Below, piece after piece: positions 6,854 to 16,429 of a DNA stretch of 16,429 bases. The stretch is from an uncultured Marmoricola sp. (lineage in GTDB: Bacteria; Actinomycetota; Actinomycetes; Propionibacteriales; Nocardioidaceae), in assembly GCF_943913695.1 (NCBI RefSeq), contig NZ_CALTZE010000088.1, positions 1-16,429 on the forward strand. The letters are read 5' to 3'. The notes beneath the pieces are model-generated. The model worked only from the letters and a program-made list of their open reading frames with translations, did no database searches and was not told the origin of the DNA. The position numbers and the translations under genes are program-made. Position 1 is the first letter of the stretch; each line of letters opens with the position of its first letter.

Positions 6854-7858
6854 GTGACCCAGCAGACGCCCCTCTCCGTCGACCCCGCGACGGTGGAGCC
6901 GCGCGGCACGGAGGTCGACGGCGTGCAGGTGCTGGGGGCGCTCTCGCCGACCGCGATCTCAGAGTTCCGCGACTGCGCGCTGCGCTACCGGCTGCGCCGC
7001 ATCGACCGGGTGCCCGAGTCACCCTCGCCCGACGCATTGCGCGGCACGCTGGTGCATCTGGTGCTGGAGCGGCTCTTCGACCTTCCGGCGAGCGAGCGTG
7101 CGCCGGAGCGCGCCCAGGACCTGGTCGGCCCCGCCTGGCAGGACCTCGGCGAGCAGCAGCCGGAGCTCGCCGCCCTCGTGCCCGACGCCGAGCTCGAGGA
7201 GTGGTTGGCGCCCGCGCGGGCGGCCGTGGCGGCCTACTTCGACCTCGAGGACCCCCGGCTGCTCGAGCCCGCCGAGCGCGAGGTCTACGTCGAGACCCTG
7301 CTCGACTCCCGGTTGCTCCTGCGCGGTGTGATCGACCGTCTCGACGAGACACCCGACGGCCGCCTCCGAGTGGTCGACTACAAGTCGGGACGCTCTCCCG
7401 CGGTCGGCTTCGAGCAGCGTGCGCTGGCGCAGCTGCGCTTCTACGCCCTGGTGATCTGGCGCAGCCGCGGGGTGCTGCCCGCCCAGCTCCGGCTGGTCTA
7501 CCTCGGCGACACCCAGACCCTCACCTACGTGCCCGACGTCGAGGAGCTGCTCGCCACCGAGCGGTTGGCCGAGTCGGTCTTCGCCTCGGTGCACCAGGCC
7601 AGCCTCGACGGCGGCTTCCTGCCGCAGCCGGGGCGTGCGTGTGGGTGGTGCACCTACCAGGCGCTGTGCCCGGCCTACGGCGGCGCGCTGCCGGCCTATC
7701 CGGGCTCAGGTCCCGAGCAGGGCGCCGAGGTCGGCGGGCGTGAGCCCGACCAGGCTCTCGCGCTGGACCCGCCGCTCCCCCGGGTCGACGGTGGCGTGGG
7801 CGGGCACGACGAGCACGACGCAGCCGGCCGCCTCCGCGGAGGCGACGCCGGTGGGTGA
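6854..7858 (+). CDS. RecB-like PD-(D/E)XK exonuclease with Fe-S cysteines; C-terminal tail runs into the HAD gene
   Basis: A single-domain nuclease of the RecB/Cas4-like group, related in actinobacteria to Rv2119. Visible motifs are SPTAISEFRDC (31-41), the active-site H68 in GTLVH, D161 in GVID, D175-x-K177 in VVDYKSG, and the QLRFYAL helix (193-199). C41 with C263, C266 and C272 (CGWC, then LCP) matches the four-cysteine iron-sulfur staple seen in AddB and Cas4. It should cut DNA ends or single strands, but no partner helicase is next to it. GTG 6854 is supported by a TACGGT -10 box giving a leaderless mRNA. After about residue 278 the sequence becomes Gly/Pro-rich and residues about 285-334 are antisense to the last 153 bp of the HAD gene. 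The natural end may be nearer 7700 with the stop lost. Confidence 0.88.
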   Translation: MTQQTPLSVDPATVEPRGTEVDGVQVLGALSPTAISEFRDCALRYRLRRIDRVPESPSPDALRGTLVHLVLERLFDLPASERAPERAQDLVGPAWQDLGEQQPELAALVPDAELEEWLAPARAAVAAYFDLEDPRLLEPAEREVYVETLLDSRLLLRGVIDRLDETPDGRLRVVDYKSGRSPAVGFEQRALAQLRFYALVIWRSRGVLPAQLRLVYLGDTQTLTYVPDVEELLATERLAESVFASVHQASLDGGFLPQPGRACGWCTYQALCPAYGGALPAYPGSGPEQGAEVGGREPDQALALDPPLPRVDGGVGGHDEHDAAGRLRGGDAGG

Positions 7859-8359
7859 GTCCTCGACGGCGACGGTGCGCGCCGGGTCGGTGCGCAGCTC
7901 GGCCATGGCCCGGGCGTAGGGCTCCGGGTGCGGCTTGCCCTGGTCGACCAGGTCGCCGGTCACCACGACCTCGAAGGTGTCGGCCGGCAGCGAGCGCAGC
8001 ATCGGCTCGGCGAAGCGCCAGTAGGAGTTGGTGACCAGCCCGCAGCGCACCCCGGCAGCGCGCAGCGCCGTCAGCAGGTCGTGGGCCCCGGGGCGCCACG
8101 GCAGGTGCTCCTCGACCTTGACCAGCACGCCGTCGAGCAGCTCGGTGACGATCTGCTCCTCAGGGATCCGCACCCCGGCCCGCTCCCGCAGGATCACCGC
8201 CGAGGCGGTCAGGCTCCGCCCCAGCAGGCTGCCCTCGTCGGCCTCGGTCCACGTGCCGCCGTGGCGGCGTACGAGCTCGAAGGTGCACTCTGACCAGTAG
8301 GGCTCGGTGTCGACCAGCGTGCCGTCCATGTCCCACAGCACCGCGTCGGGAAGCTCCAT
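7706..8359 (-). CDS. HAD-superfamily phosphatase, beta-phosphoglucomutase/GPH-like
   Basis: A 217 aa cytoplasmic HAD subfamily I hydrolase. Motif I is DMDGTLVDTEP (residues 10-20) with nucleophile D10 and acid/base D12. Motif II is the T/S in LVTNS, motif III the Lys in GKPHPEPY and motif IV the acidic pair in EDSPTG. The helical cap between motifs I and II puts it with the phosphoglycolate phosphatase/beta-phosphoglucomutase relatives. The substrate is probably a small phosphosugar or similar metabolite but cannot be specified. ATG 8359 begins MELPDAVLWDMDG. AGGA lies 7 nt upstream, and the overlapping GAGGAT could alternatively be a poor -10. The longer frame to 8638 only translates the tandem repeats. 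The gene follows metH on the same strand after the repeat array, and its 3' end is overlapped by the RecB-like frame. Confidence 0.92.
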   Translation of the reverse strand: MELPDAVLWDMDGTLVDTEPYWSECTFELVRRHGGTWTEADEGSLLGRSLTASAVILRERAGVRIPEEQIVTELLDGVLVKVEEHLPWRPGAHDLLTALRAAGVRCGLVTNSYWRFAEPMLRSLPADTFEVVVTGDLVDQGKPHPEPYARAMAELRTDPARTVAVEDSPTGVASAEAAGCVVLVVPAHATVDPGERRVQRESLVGLTPADLGALLGT

Positions 8360-8656
8360 CCCCCTATCCTCCCGCCCACGGCCGTGCTCTCGCCTCGCCG
8401 GGTCGCGCGGCTCGGTCTCGAGACAGGCGCTGCGCGCCTTCCTCGACCCACCCGATGCGCTCGCGGCCGGCACCGCGACGGGTCTCGAGACAAGCGCTGC
8501 GCGCCTTCCTCGACCACCCGATCCGCTCGCGGCCGGCACCTCGTCGGGTCTCGAGACAGGCGCTGCGCGCCTTCCTCGACCCGCCCGATCCGCGCGCGGC
8601 CGGCACCTCGACGGGCCTCGAGACAGGCGCTGCGCCACCTCCTCGACCAGCGGGCG
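8360..8656. repeat. Four-unit tandem array of a 66-67 bp palindromic element between metH and the HAD gene
   Basis: Copies of GGTCTCGAGACAGGCGCTGC-type sequence start at 8414, 8481, 8547 and 8614, spaced 67, 66 and 67 bp. Each has GTCTCGAGAC (a perfect 10 bp palindrome; GCCTCGAGAC in the last copy), then the hairpin AGGCGC-TGC-GCGCCT, TTCCTCGACC, and a linker with CCCGAT and GCGGCCGGCACC. The fourth unit is diverged (GCCACCT arm). Copy 2 has AAGCGC in the first arm, which still pairs as a G-U wobble in RNA copied from the minus strand. Both flanking genes are transcribed on the minus strand, so the array lies between metH and the HAD gene. Single copies of this motif are, to my knowledge, common intergenic elements of Nocardioides-type genomes. 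No gene is visible in this 297 bp. Confidence 0.85.
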
Positions 8657-12394
<3,738 letters not shown>

Positions 12395-12400
12395 CGCTCC

Positions 12401-12406
12401 AGCCTA
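12401..12406 (-). promoter_or_regulatory. -10 hexamer TAGGCT of metH (leaderless)
   Basis: On the minus strand TAGGCT spans -12 to -7 relative to ATG 12394, placing the transcript start on the A of the start codon. GGAG between box and start is too close to act as a ribosome binding site. Confidence 0.55.
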
Positions 12407-12483
12407 CGGAGGTGCGGCCCCGCGGGGGCGCGGGTCCGCATGGTGGTGGCCGTGGCGGCGCCCTGCTTCCGTGACCTACGCCC

Positions 12484-12489
12484 TACTCT
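12484..12489 (+). promoter_or_regulatory. -10 hexamer TACTCT of the PAC2 gene (leaderless)
   Basis: TACTCT spans -12 to -7 relative to GTG 12496, which fixes that start and predicts a leaderless mRNA. It shares the 101 bp spacer with the divergent metH promoter. Confidence 0.55.
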
Positions 12490-12495
12490 GGGCCG

Positions 12496-13362
12496 GTGAT
12501 CGAGATCGAGGACGTCGGCCCGCTGCGCGACGCCATCATGGTCGCCGCCTTCGAGGGCTGGAACGACGCCGCGTCGGCCGCCTCCGGGGTCATCGACCAC
12601 CTCATCGAGGTCTGGGACGCCCAGGTCGTCGCCGTGCTCGACCCCGACGAGTTCTACGACTTCCAGGTCAACCGGCCCAGCGTCGGCACCGACGACGACG
12701 GCATGCGGCGCATCACCTGGCCCTCGACCCGCGTCTACGTCGCCCGGCCGCCCGGCTCCGAGCGCGACGTGGTGCTGCTGCGCGGGCTGGAGCCCAACAT
12801 GCGCTGGCGGCAGTTCTGCGCCGAGCTGCTGGCCTGCGCCGACGACCTCGACGTGCAGCTCGTCATCACGCTCGGGGCGCTGCTGGCCGAGGTGCCCCAC
12901 AGCCGCCCCATCTCCGTCAGCGGCAGCGCCACCGAGCTCGACATGGAGGACCGGCTCACGCTCGAGCCGTCGACCTACGAGGGGCCCACCGGCATCGTCG
13001 GCGTGCTGCAGGACGCCTGCACCCGCCTCGACGTGCCCGCCGTGTCCTTCTGGGCCGCCGTGCCCCACTACCTGCCGCAGCCGCCGTGCCCCAAGGCGAC
13101 GCTCGCCCTGCTGGTGCAGGTCGAGGACGTGCTCCAGCTCAGCGTGCCGCTCGGCGACCTGCCCGAGGACAGCCGCGCCTGGGAGCGCGGCGTCGCCGAG
13201 CTCGCCGAGGAGGACGAGGACGTCGCCGACTACGTCCGCGCCCTCGAGGAGTCGCAGGACACCGCCCAGCTCCCCGAGGCCAGCGGCGAGGCCATCGCCC
13301 GCGAGTTCGAGCGCTACCTCAAGCGCCGCGACACCCCGCCCCCGCCCGCCCCGCCGGAGTGA
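12496..13362 (+). CDS. PAC2 family protein (proteasome assembly chaperone-like)
   Basis: A 288 aa protein of the PAC2/DUF75 family, the group that includes eukaryotic and archaeal proteasome assembly chaperones and M. tuberculosis Rv2125. Family signs include the opening IMVAAFEGWNDAASAAS (residues 14-30), DPDEFYDFQVNRP (49-61), VLLRGLEPNMRW, ITLGALLAEVPHSRP and the conserved glycine turn in YEGPTGIVGVL. There is no signal peptide or membrane segment. The C-terminus is acidic and ends in a Pro-rich tail. The actinobacterial members have no settled biochemical role; linkage to arc and dop in this window fits, but does not prove, a proteasome connection. GTG 12496 is fixed by the leaderless -10 box. 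Divergent from metH and convergent with mshC. Confidence 0.9.
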   Translation: MIEIEDVGPLRDAIMVAAFEGWNDAASAASGVIDHLIEVWDAQVVAVLDPDEFYDFQVNRPSVGTDDDGMRRITWPSTRVYVARPPGSERDVVLLRGLEPNMRWRQFCAELLACADDLDVQLVITLGALLAEVPHSRPISVSGSATELDMEDRLTLEPSTYEGPTGIVGVLQDACTRLDVPAVSFWAAVPHYLPQPPCPKATLALLVQVEDVLQLSVPLGDLPEDSRAWERGVAELAEEDEDVADYVRALEESQDTAQLPEASGEAIAREFERYLKRRDTPPPPAPPE

Positions 13363-13392
13363 CGTCGTACGCCGCACCGTGTGCCGCCACGC

Positions 13393-13420
13393 GTGACGGC
13401 CACGTGTGACGGCCACATGG
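13393..13420. terminator. Possible bidirectional hairpin between convergent PAC2 and mshC, within a 13 bp direct repeat
   Basis: The 69 bp spacer holds GTGACGGCCAC twice, at 13393 and 13406. CCACGTG (13400-13406) can pair with CACATGG (13414-13420), 6 of 7 positions, around a 7 nt loop. There is no U-run, so this would be at best an L-shaped actinobacterial terminator. Confidence 0.3.
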
Positions 13421-13431
13421 ACGGGTCGGCG

Positions 13432-14682
13432 TCAGAGGGTGAGGCCGAGAGCGGCGTCGAGGAGGGCGCGGACGTCGGCAGCGGCGCCACCCTCGCCGGG
13501 CGCCGCCCCCTGGGCGGCCCAGGCGTCGACCAGCGCGAGGGCGCGGGGGGCGTCGAGGTCGTCGGCCAGTGCGGCGAGCACGCCGACCACCAGGTCGTCG
13601 GCGGGAGGGGCCGCGTCGCGGGCGAGCGCCGTACGCCAGCGTGCGAGACGGTCACGGGCTCGGTCGAGGTCGGCGTCGACCCAGGTCCAGTCGCTGCGGT
13701 AGTGGTGGTCGAGCAGCGCCAGCCGCACGGCCATCGGGTCCTCGCCAGCCTCGCGCAGCCGTGAGACCAGCACGAGGTTGCCCTTCGACTTCGACATCTT
13801 CTCGCCGTCGAGACCGACCATGCCGGCGTGCACGTAGGCGTGGGCGAACGGCGCCTCGTCGACCACCTGAGCCTCCGACGCACTCATCTCGTGGTGCGGG
13901 AAGACCAAGTCGCTGCCGCCGCCCTGCACGTCGATCGGGCCGAACGACGTCACCTCGAGGTGGTGCCGCGCGATCGCGGAGCACTCCACGTGCCAGCCCG
14001 GGCGGCCGCGGCCCAGCGGGGTGTCCCACGCGGGCTCCCCGGGGCGCGCCGACTGCCAGACCAGGCAGTCGAGCGCGTCCTTCTTGCCCGGGCGGTCGGG
14101 GTCGCCGCCGCGGTCGCCGAAGACCTCCAGCATCTGCTCGCGGGTCCACCCGGAGACCTCGCCGAACGCGGGATCGTGGGCGACGGAGAAGTAGAGGTCG
14201 GGGCCGTGCTCGCCCGGCACCTCGTAGACGCTGCCCGCCTCGCGCAGCTGCTCGATCATCGGCACGATGAGCGGGATCGCCTCGACCGCGCCGACGTAGG
14301 CGTCGGGGGGCAGCACGCGCAGCGACTCCATGTCGGTGCGGAAGAGCTCGGTCTCGCGCTCGGCGAGCGCCTCCCAGTCCTCGCCCGTCGCGGTGGCGCG
14401 CTCGAGCAGGGGGTCGTCGACGTCGGTGACGTTCTGCACGTAGCGCACGTCGTGGCCCGCCGAGCGCCACGCCCGCTGCAGCAGGTCGAAGGCGACGTAG
14501 GTCGCCGCGTGGCCCAGGTGGGTCGCGTCGTAGGGCGTGATCCCGCAGACGTAGAGCCGCGCGGTGCCACTGGCCGGCACGCTCGGGCGCAGCCCAGCCG
14601 TGGCGCTGTCGTGCACCCGGACCTCGGGACCGACGGCCCCCTCGGGAAGCCGACCGGGGCCGCTCGAGGTCCACGCACGCAT
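13432..14682 (-). CDS. mshC: MshC, L-cysteine:1D-myo-inositol 2-amino-2-deoxy-alpha-D-glucopyranoside ligase
   Basis: ATP-dependent ligase joining cysteine to GlcN-Ins, the penultimate step in synthesis of mycothiol, the actinobacterial counterpart of glutathione. The 416 aa protein has the class I aminoacyl-tRNA synthetase fold, derived from cysteinyl-tRNA synthetase: HIGH-like TPYDATHLGHA (49-59), NVTDVDDPLLERA (84-96), KMSKS (295-299), and C46 plus C234 (HVECS) placed like the zinc ligands of characterised MshC. It is distinguished from CysS by its shorter C-terminus, lack of an anticodon-binding domain and the MshC-like opening (MRAWTSS, VRVHDSATAGLRPS). ATG 14682 lies exactly 6 nt after a TACGCT box; the open frame continues to 14751 but overlaps the upstream gene. 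It is last in the minus-strand cluster, 34 bp after the kinase-like gene, and converges on PAC2. Confidence 0.95.
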   Translation of the reverse strand: MRAWTSSGPGRLPEGAVGPEVRVHDSATAGLRPSVPASGTARLYVCGITPYDATHLGHAATYVAFDLLQRAWRSAGHDVRYVQNVTDVDDPLLERATATGEDWEALAERETELFRTDMESLRVLPPDAYVGAVEAIPLIVPMIEQLREAGSVYEVPGEHGPDLYFSVAHDPAFGEVSGWTREQMLEVFGDRGGDPDRPGKKDALDCLVWQSARPGEPAWDTPLGRGRPGWHVECSAIARHHLEVTSFGPIDVQGGGSDLVFPHHEMSASEAQVVDEAPFAHAYVHAGMVGLDGEKMSKSKGNLVLVSRLREAGEDPMAVRLALLDHHYRSDWTWVDADLDRARDRLARWRTALARDAAPPADDLVVGVLAALADDLDAPRALALVDAWAAQGAAPGEGGAAADVRALLDAALGLTL

Positions 14683-14688
14683 GCCGCG

Positions 14689-14694
14689 AGCGTA
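14689..14694 (-). promoter_or_regulatory. -10 hexamer TACGCT of mshC (leaderless), inside the cluster
   Basis: On the minus strand TACGCT spans -12 to -7 relative to ATG 14682, within the 34 bp gap after the kinase-like gene. It suggests mshC has its own promoter as well as any read-through from upstream. Confidence 0.5.
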
Positions 14695-14716
14695 GTGGGC
14701 GGGGTGCGGCCGCCTC

Positions 14717-15520
14717 TCAGAAGGGCGGCCAGGGGATGCTCGGCCAGCCACCTCGCGGCACGGGCAGGCAACCGGTGCGCAGCAGCCGCCGGCAGCGCGC
14801 GGCGACGGCGTCGACCTCGGCCACCGTCAGCAGCTCCTCGAGCTCCGGACGCAGGTCCCCATCGAGCCCGTCGAGCCCGTCGAGCACCCGGGTCACCCCG
14901 TCGCGCTCCTCCTCGGTGAGCGGCCGCCCCGCCCACCCCCACAGCACGGTGCGGAGCTTGTCCTCGACGTGGAAGCAGACCCCGTGGTCGACCCCCCAAC
15001 GGTGACCGCCGGGGGCCGGGAGCACGTGGCCGCCCTTGCGGTCGGTGTTGTTGGTGACGACGTCGAAGACCGCCACCCGGCGCAGCGCCGGGGTGTCCTC
15101 GTGCACGAGCGTGACGGGCTCGTCGTGGCTGCCGGTGGCGTCGAGCACGTGCAGGAAGCCCGGCGGCACCGAGCCCTCCGGCACCAGGTCGACGGGATCG
15201 GGCTGGCCGGGTGGCGTCTCGACCTCGTCCTGCCACAGCTGCACCATGCCGGGACCGGCGGGACCGTCACGCAGCACGGTCGGGGGCACGACGCCCCACC
15301 CGGTGCGCTCGGAGACCAGGCGGGCGGCGTACTCCCGTGCGGCGAGGGTGCCGTCGGCGAAGTCCCACAGCGGCCGCTCGCCCGAGACCGGCTTGTAGAC
15401 GCAGCGCGGCCCCTCGGCGTCGCCGAGCGCCGCGAGGAAGGTGTGGTTGGAGGCGGGCATGATCCGGCCCAGCACCACCAGCTCGTGCGTGAGCAGGTCG
15501 CCGTACGCCGCCACGCTCAC
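14717..15520 (-). CDS. SCO1664 family protein, PI3/PI4-kinase-like fold
   Basis: A 267 aa member of the actinobacterial family TIGR03843/SCO1664, annotated as related to the phosphatidylinositol 3-/4-kinase catalytic domain. Kinase-like landmarks are VYKP (41-44) with K43 as possible ATP-binding lysine, an F-D-V-V-T-N-N-T-D-R-K-G-G-H stretch (152-165) as the likely catalytic loop with Asp and Asn, and VDHGVCFH (177-184) at the position of the metal-binding DFG-like Asp. Whether it phosphorylates lipid, protein or a small molecule is unknown. The GTG at 15520 overlaps the DUF3090 stop as GTGA, implying translational coupling; GTG 15514 is an alternative. The upstream open frame to 15811 is a shadow of DUF3090. 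It is 34 bp upstream of mshC, a linkage I recall from Streptomyces (SCO1663/SCO1664). Confidence 0.88.
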   Translation of the reverse strand: MSVAAYGDLLTHELVVLGRIMPASNHTFLAALGDAEGPRCVYKPVSGERPLWDFADGTLAAREYAARLVSERTGWGVVPPTVLRDGPAGPGMVQLWQDEVETPPGQPDPVDLVPEGSVPPGFLHVLDATGSHDEPVTLVHEDTPALRRVAVFDVVTNNTDRKGGHVLPAPGGHRWGVDHGVCFHVEDKLRTVLWGWAGRPLTEEERDGVTRVLDGLDGLDGDLRPELEELLTVAEVDAVAARCRRLLRTGCLPVPRGGWPSIPWPPF

Positions 15521-16110
15521 CCCACGCTGCGGCGGTAGCCGTTGGCGCGCGGGCACAGGTGCCCGGACGGGTCGAGCGGCCCGCCGCAGAACGGGCAGGG
15601 CTCGCGTCCGGCCGCGACCACCGACTCGGCCCGCGCGGCGAAGGAGCGCGCCATCGCCGCCGGCATCCGCACGAGCAGCAGCTCCTCGGGCTCCGGCTCC
15701 ACGATCGGCAGGTCGACCAGCTCCTGCTCGGCCGCCTCGAGGGGCACCTCGACCTCGACCTCGGCGACCGGGAAGACCTCGACGACCACGCGCTCGTCGG
15801 AGCCGTCCCACGACAGCGTGATCGTGCCGGCGCGGAACTCCTCCTCGATCGGCTGGTCCAGCGGCGCGGAGTCGATCAGCGCCACCGGGGTCATCGCGGG
15901 GATGGTCTCGCGCGTCTCCTCACCGGCGATCAGCTCGTCGAGGAGCTCGCCGATCCGCTCGCCGAGGATCTGCACCTGCTGCTTCTCCAGGGAGACCGTG
16001 GTGAGCCGGTTGCCCTGCCGGGCCTGGAGGAAGAAGGTGCGCTGCCCGGGCTCGCCGACCGTGCCGGGGACGAACCGGTCCGGCGGGTCGAAGCGGTGCA
16101 CGACGGGCAT
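15517..16110 (-). CDS. DUF3090 family protein with C-terminal zinc-ribbon-like motif
   Basis: A 197 aa actinobacterial protein of DUF3090 (TIGR03847; Rv2134c-like). No function is established. The N-terminal part begins HRFDPPDRFVPGTVGEPG and continues RTFFLQARQGN and a helix KQQVQILGERIGELLDEL (43-60). The middle (about 90-150) is rich in Glu and Val. The C-terminus has C172-x2-C175, H184 and C186 in a CPFCGGPLDPSGHLCPR pattern, a likely small metal-binding ribbon. No membrane segment. The ATG at 16110 lies 7 nt after a TAGAGT box. It follows the phosphatase gene by 45 bp and overlaps the kinase-like gene by 4 bp, so the three probably act together. Confidence 0.92.
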   Translation of the reverse strand: MPVVHRFDPPDRFVPGTVGEPGQRTFFLQARQGNRLTTVSLEKQQVQILGERIGELLDELIAGEETRETIPAMTPVALIDSAPLDQPIEEEFRAGTITLSWDGSDERVVVEVFPVAEVEVEVPLEAAEQELVDLPIVEPEPEELLLVRMPAAMARSFAARAESVVAAGREPCPFCGGPLDPSGHLCPRANGYRRSVG

Positions 16111-16117
16111 GCCGCCG

Positions 16118-16123
16118 ACTCTA
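16118..16123 (-). promoter_or_regulatory. -10 hexamer TAGAGT upstream of DUF3090
   Basis: On the minus strand TAGAGT ends 7 nt before ATG 16110 within the 45 bp gap after the phosphatase gene. It could start an internal, near-leaderless transcript for DUF3090, the kinase-like gene and mshC. Confidence 0.4.
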
Positions 16124-16155
16124 GAGGTTGCCCGGGAGCAGGCTCCGCGTGGCGG

Positions 16156-16429
16156 TCAGCGGCCCGCCGGGCCGGCGCCGCCGCCGACCGCCGCGTCGGA
16201 GGACGTACGCCGCCCCCCGCGGCCCCGTCGCCCGCGCCGGGCCGGCGCGGCCAGGTGGGCCAGCGACCCGGACGCGGAGTTGCTGGTGACCACGAAGGCG
16301 CGCTCGGGGGTGTAGCGCACCACCGAGAGGCTGGCGGGGTCGACCACGATGCGCTGGAAGGCGTCGAGGTGCAGCCCGAGCGCGTCGGCCAGCACCGCCT
16401 TGATGACGTCGCCGTGGGAGACGGCGAGC
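16156..16429 (-). CDS. Histidine phosphatase family protein, MSMEG_4193-type (3' part)
   Basis: The last 90 codons of a phosphoglycerate-mutase-like phosphatase run off the window edge; the N-terminal RHG catalytic motif is outside. At the edge the sequence reads LAVSHGDVIKAVLADALG. SHGD supplies the second active-site histidine of the histidine phosphatase superfamily. VVRYTPERAFVVTSN follows, as in the TIGR03848/MSMEG_4193 group (Rv2135c-like), which I recall as a usual neighbour of DUF3090 and SCO1664-type genes. The last 35 or so residues are a low-complexity basic and Gly/Ala-rich tail (PARRGRRGRGGRR) of unclear role. Stop TGA at 16158-16156, 45 bp before DUF3090. The substrate is unknown. 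Confidence 0.85.
   Translation of the reverse strand, partial: LAVSHGDVIKAVLADALGLHLDAFQRIVVDPASLSVVRYTPERAFVVTSNSASGSLAHLAAPARRGRRGRGGRRTSSDAAVGGGAGPAGR

Noticed and set aside
6798..7352. 185-residue N-terminal extension of the M50 protease
   Set aside because: Antisense to the RecB-like gene and Arg/Pro/Ala-rich; a -10 box sits just before the GTG at 6797.
6854..7700. Cas4 for the RecB-like Fe-S nuclease
   Set aside because: The PD-(D/E)XK plus four-Cys layout is shared, but there are no CRISPR components and the neighbourhood matches the conserved actinobacterial RecB-like gene.
8360..8638. 93-residue N-terminal extension of the HAD protein
   Set aside because: Translates the tandem repeats; the conserved HAD fold starts at MELPDAVLWDMDG.
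13432..14682. Cysteinyl-tRNA synthetase
   Set aside because: It has HIGH/KMSKS and zinc cysteines, but it is short at the C-terminus, has an MshC-type N-terminus and sits beside the SCO1664-type gene as mshC does.

Overview
The window is very GC-rich and almost every real gene shows the codon bias and GTG/ATG start use of a high-GC actinobacterium. The gene set (ARC/Mpa proteasomal ATPase, the depupylase Dop, the mycothiol ligase MshC and the actinobacterial DUF3090/SCO1664-type families) is diagnostic of Actinobacteria. The DUF222/HNH-type tail, the GC-rich dispersed repeats and the protein flavour suggest Nocardioides or a close relative. That genus call is inference, because no rRNA is present. 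From memory, the order is largely collinear with the M. tuberculosis Rv2111c-Rv2135c segment (dop, mpa, trmI, a RecB-like nuclease, metH, PAC2, mshC, DUF3090, phosphatase), with local insertions and losses.

Layout. 1-80: 3' end of a probable HNH endonuclease of the DUF222/13E12 kind (+). 81-734: gene-free, filled with degenerate GC-rich repeats. 735-4590: the pupylation/proteasome part, with dop (-), a Nudix hydrolase (+) and the AAA+ ring ATPase ARC/Mpa (-). Neither pup nor prcBA lies beside dop here. 4705-6797: tRNA m1A58 methyltransferase TrmI and a site-2 protease with CBS domains, on the minus strand and joined by a GTGA start/stop overlap. 6854-7858: a RecB-like Fe-S nuclease (+), whose reading frame runs 153 bp into the convergent HAD phosphatase gene (7706-8359, -). 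8414-8650: a tandem array of four 66-67 bp units. 8657-12394: cobalamin-dependent methionine synthase MetH (-). 12496-13362: PAC2-family protein (+). 13432-16429: a minus-strand cluster, in transcription order a histidine phosphatase (partial), DUF3090 protein, SCO1664-type PI3/PI4-kinase-like protein and MshC.

Functional themes. ARC and Dop are the unfolding and depupylating arms of the Pup-proteasome system, and PAC2 resembles proteasome assembly chaperones. MshC and MetH both belong to sulfur/thiol metabolism. The phosphatase/DUF3090/kinase-like trio has no established function and is the best candidate for an undescribed system. It is tightly packed, with translational coupling between DUF3090 and the kinase-like gene, and it lies immediately upstream of mshC.

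Regulation. Six genes (dop, the M50 protease, recB-like, metH, PAC2, mshC), and also DUF3090, have a TANNNT -10 hexamer ending 6 or 7 nt before the chosen start codon. This is the pattern of leaderless transcription and it helps fix the starts. By contrast arc has a clear Shine-Dalgarno sequence (GGAGG, 8 nt before GTG at 4581). I saw no tRNA, rRNA, CRISPR array, insertion sequence or riboswitch.
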